DNA from: Entamoeba invadens IP1
Lineage: Eukaryota > Evosea > Mastigamoebida > Endamoebidae
Assembly: GCF_000330505.1 (NCBI RefSeq)
Contig: NW_004440445.1
Location: 337,685-401,684, forward strand
DNA length: 64,000 nucleotides
Direction of reading: 5' to 3'
Shown: positions 61,336-64,000 of the stretch, piece by piece
Position numbering within the stretch: the stretch's first letter is position 1
Layout of the letters: the number at the start of each line of letters is the position of its first letter
Program-made: the position numbers and the translations under genes
Notes under the pieces: generated by a model
Databases searched by the model: none
Seen by the model: the letters and a program-made list of their open reading frames with translations, nothing else
Told to the model about the DNA's origin: nothing

Positions 61336-62632
61336 ATGTCGACAAACAACCATGTTTGTCCCGAGTGTGGTGGTCGCGTTGTTGAAGGAGGTGTATGCGA
61401 GAATTGTGGATTAATCTGTCTTCCGTCAAATAACTACGTTAATGACATTCCAGACACAACAATTCGTTTGTCTTCTTGTATTGTCTTTAACACAGTAACC
61501 GTAAGCGTTTAACCCTCGAAAATTGCAGATTATCACCACTCCGACCGAACGCAAAATCGAGCGATTGATCATTACAATAGACAAAGTACTCCAAGAGACG
61601 CGCGTCGGTTTAGTTCGTGAAAATGTTGTTGAGTATTTGCGGCGTTTGGGCACACTGAACATGTTGCATTCCGGTCGTTCAGGCGATGTCATAGTTGCGG
61701 CTGTAATCTTTTTATTAAGTCGGAAACGCGATGTGGAGTACCCGACATCCATTGACGAAGTCGCTCGTTCAGTTCGCACGACTCCATATGCGGTCCTTTC
61801 CACCGTCGTGACAATAAAAAACAAAGACCACGACTACATGGGCAATGTGAACATCGCGACAGACCCGTTCTATCACCTCTCCCGCTTTCTTCGTAAAATG
61901 AAGCTGACTGTCACAAACGAGCAAAAAGCTGAGATCGAGCGGACGGTTCAGGCGATTGTGAAAGTTGTGTATAAGTACGACAGTCAATGTGGTCGTCGTA
62001 TAGTTCCTGTCGTTGCCGCCCTTTTTGTGATGTCGTGTGAGTGTTATGATGTGCAATATGACCGAAAAGAGTTGAGTCGGATGTCAGGGGTTACGTGGCA
62101 GACAATCGAAGAGCGTATAAAAGACTTCAAGACACAACTGGTTGGGTTGTGTAAGAGGATGAGTGGCGGGGAGCAGATTAGCGAGAAGAATGTTAGTTGG
62201 TACCTTGGGTACATTGTGGACGTGTGTATTCCATTTCTATCGATGTGTTCCATCGCGCCACTGCTTGAACATCCTAAAATTATAAGATTGCGAGATCTGA
62301 GAAGCAAGAGAGAGAAACAGATTGAAAGTGTCAGAACGATGGAAGGAGATTTGGAAAGTGAGCAACTGAGAACAATCAGGAGAATGGTGCGTGACGGAAT
62401 GGACGAAGGTGTTATCACGGGGTGTAAGTCGGCAATAGAACTCAAAAGAAAACAAATGGAGTTTGAAGTGCGAAAAGCTAATCAAATTGCTGTCAAAAAC
62501 CAATCAAAAACTATTAATGATGAAATCAAAACGGAAGAAGAAGAGAGTGACGGCAGTGAAATTAAGATTGAGAAAAAGGATGAAATGAGTGAGGATGACG
62601 AAATGAAAATGAAAGAAGAGAGTGAATTTTGA
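61336..62632 (+). CDS. TFIIB-family factor, probably BRF1-like (TFIIIB), two exons (418 aa)
   Basis: Exon 1 (61336-61465) encodes a zinc ribbon 'CPECGGRVVEGGVCENCGLI'. The intron 61466-61505 (40 nt) starts GTTTGT; in phase, the acceptor is AAG. Exon 2 (61506-62632) holds two cyclin-like repeats ('SGDVIVAAVIFLLSRKRDVE' ... 'YAVLSTVVTI' and 'RRIVPVVAALFVMSCECYDV' ... 'QTIEERIKDF'), then an acidic/Lys tail. TFIIB-type factors place RNA polymerase at promoters. The charged C-terminal extension favours BRF1 over TFIIB itself, but BRF2- or Rrn7-like is possible. A CAG acceptor at 61528 would break the frame. Confidence 0.7.
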
Positions 62633-62653
62633 GTGATTGAGATTTTTTTATTT

Positions 62654-62665
62654 TATATTTAAGAG
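62654..62665 (+). promoter_or_regulatory. TATA-like box of DIM1 gene
   Basis: TATATTTAAGAG, ending 15 bp before the ATG at 62680 and 22 bp after the stop of the BRF-like gene. The whole promoter fits in a 47-bp gap. Confidence 0.45.
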
Positions 62666-62679
62666 ATCTTGAAAAAGGC

Positions 62680-63214
62680 ATGTCATACACACTTGTCCAC
62701 TTACACAACGCTTGGCAAGTCGACCAAGCAATTATAGCGGAGGAGGAGCGTGTTGTTATTGTTAGGTTTGGAAGAGATTGGGATGCCGAGTGTATGCAAA
62801 TGGACGATCACTTGGCTTCGATTGCCCAACAAGTCCAGCGGATGGCTATTATATATGTCGTTTGTGATTATATTAAATCAGTCTCCATTCAATATACAAA
62901 GCGATTCGTTAATCAATGTATTAAAACTAATACACCAATTCAAAAAGAAGTAATTAACGATATAGGTAGACATCGACGAAACACCTGATTTTAACGTGAT
63001 GTACGAATTGTACGATCCCGTAACAGTCATGTTCTTTTTTAGAAAGAAGCATATCCAAGTTGACCTTGGTACCGGTAACAACAACAAAATCAACTTTGTG
63101 ATCAACAGCAAGGTGGATTTGATTGCTATAATCGAAAAGGTGTATACAGGCGCGAGAAGAGGGAGAGGTATAGTAGTAGCTCCCAAGGATTATTCGACGC
63201 GCTATAATTATTGA
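62680..63214 (+). CDS. TXNL4A: U5 snRNP 15-kDa protein DIM1/TXNL4A, two exons (142 aa)
   Basis: Exon 1 is 62680-62859, the intron 62860-62965 (106 nt, GTTTGT to TATAG) is in phase 0, and exon 2 is 62966-63214. The protein is 142 residues, the same as the human one. It is nearly colinear: 'VHLHNAWQVDQAIIAEEERV', 'VVIVRFGRDWDAECMQMDDH', then 'VVDIDETPDFNVMYELYDPV' across the junction, 'TVMFFFRKKHIQVDLGTGNN', 'NKINF' and 'GARRGRGIVVAPKDYSTRYN'. A thioredoxin fold without the redox CxxC, essential in the U4/U6.U5 tri-snRNP. Retention of the intron would truncate the protein. Confidence 0.97.
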
Positions 63215-63621
63215 TTGGCTTGATTTTTCAATGTATTTTGTGTTTATTTTGGCAATGATTTTTTGCTTAGAGCACAAATTTGTACAACTTAGTGTTTTTA
63301 CCACATAGCTTCAACAAAAAAACAATCCCGTTGATGTAGAGGCGCTTTTGGATTGTTTTAACCATCATGAATAATGCCAAAACACACTTTTTTTCTTTTT
63401 TCTGTATTTTTGGAAGAAAAGAAAACAAAATATAGTATAAAATATAATATTTAAACTAGAATAACAATGGTTTCAATTGAAACAACGAAAAATTCGAGAG
63501 CCCGTTATTGATTAGGATATCCTTGGGTTATATCTCTTGACACATCAAGGAGTATGAAAACAAGAATTGTTATCATTGTTTGAATCTTTTGGAACTTAAC
63601 TGTACAAACTAGTGAGTGTCA
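63215..63621. other. Intergenic, 3' of DIM1
   Basis: About 400 bp, AT-rich. No features recognised. Confidence 0.5.
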
Positions 63622-63846
63622 ATGCAACAATGGAACAACGATGCGCTCAACAAAAATCGCGAGATTAAACAAAAGGAATTGGACAAAATAGAAGGGTTTT
63701 GGAGAGAAACACAATCATTGATTGATGGCATATCCATTTCCTTCCGATCAATAGGCGAATGTTTTTCTAGGTATGGAAGTCGGCTTGAAAGTATAGTCTC
63801 AGAAGACGCTACGATGTGGATATGTTTGTTTTTAACATCATTTTAA
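63622..63846 (+). CDS. Short helical protein, unknown (74 aa)
   Basis: From the ATG at 63622. An N-terminal charged helix ('NREIKQKELDKIEGFWRETQ') is followed by 'SFRSIGECFSRYGSRLESIV'. A GTTTGT at 63826 near the end could be a donor, with acceptors around 63904, but the resulting extension is short and not convincing. Function not recognised. Confidence 0.4.
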   Translation: MQQWNNDALNKNREIKQKELDKIEGFWRETQSLIDGISISFRSIGECFSRYGSRLESIVSEDATMWICLFLTSF

Positions 63847-63972
63847 TGCATTTATAAAGGAAAGAAGGTCTTACTTATACCATCGAAACCAATTTGATTC
63901 GAATAGTTTAAAATTATAGTTTCAAATAGTACATTATAATAATTAGTATTGAGTGAACGTTTTCTGTTTAAA

Positions 63973-64000
63973 ATGAGTTCAATAACTTCGCAAATACGTG
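63973..64000 (+). CDS. Possible start of a further gene (partial)
   Basis: ATG at 63973 after GTTTAAA, with a GAACG element 16-20 bp upstream. Only nine codons are in the window ('MSSITSQIR'). It could be a gene start or chance. Confidence 0.3.

Noticed and set aside
1..64000. tRNA genes, rRNA genes, CRISPR arrays
   Set aside because: Scanned by eye for T-loop and A/B-box patterns, and for regular short spaced repeats; none found. A covariance search was not possible.

Overview
The window is a gene-dense, AT-rich stretch of a protist nuclear genome, most likely an Entamoeba, and within that genus probably a transposon-rich species such as E. invadens (inference). The reasons are these. Short introns start almost always with GTTTGT and end mostly in TAG. 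Intergenic DNA is very AT-rich. Core promoters are minimal: a TATA-like box about 20-35 bp before the ATG, and very short inferred leaders. There is a BspA-like leucine-rich-repeat gene of the type expanded in Entamoeba. DNA transposons with terminal inverted repeats are present. One 100-base assembly gap lies at 31367-31466.

Layout. 1-5062: the 5' two thirds of exportin-1 (minus), a small unknown gene, and the TFIIH helicase XPB. 5385-5831: a GC-rich MITE with a 10-bp target duplication. 6.1-11 kb: ribosomal stalk protein P1 and several small or unknown genes. 11.5-18.6 kb: a giant protein with a tandem calponin-homology actin-binding head and about 1950 residues of coiled coil. 18.7-27.6 kb: ribosomal protein L35, an HMG-box protein, an AlkD-like DNA glycosylase, a secreted RNase T2-like protein without catalytic histidines, eIF3c, an oxysterol-binding protein and a 60-residue protein.

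28.0-33.9 kb is a transposon cluster. It holds a 3.2-kb element with a broken DDE transposase, a second insertion inside it, a shorter relative, and a large palindrome beside the assembly gap. 34.1-50.4 kb returns to ordinary genes: BspA-like LRR protein, SWC4/DMAP1-like, TBC Rab-GAP, UBL-UBA protein, AP sigma, GET2/CAML-like, OST1/ribophorin I, AIG1-like, NHP6-like HMG, RPA49, and a Ser/Lys-rich nuclear protein. 50.6-64 kb: a 7TM receptor with an MRH-like ectodomain, a ubiquitin protease, a possible ANTH adaptor, a small secreted protein, a tetraspanin, a short coiled-coil protein, a BRF/TFIIB-like factor and the U5 snRNP protein DIM1.

Many genes needed short introns to be read correctly. 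About ten of the models given here (SWC4, AP sigma, tetraspanin, 7TM receptor, DIM1, BRF-like, RNase T2-like, a small secreted protein, an unknown at 8.0-9.2 kb, plus L35 and HMG) join pieces that look like separate ORFs. Two genes (L35 and HMG) appear to have the start codon itself split as A|TG by an intron. No rRNA, tRNA or CRISPR array was seen.
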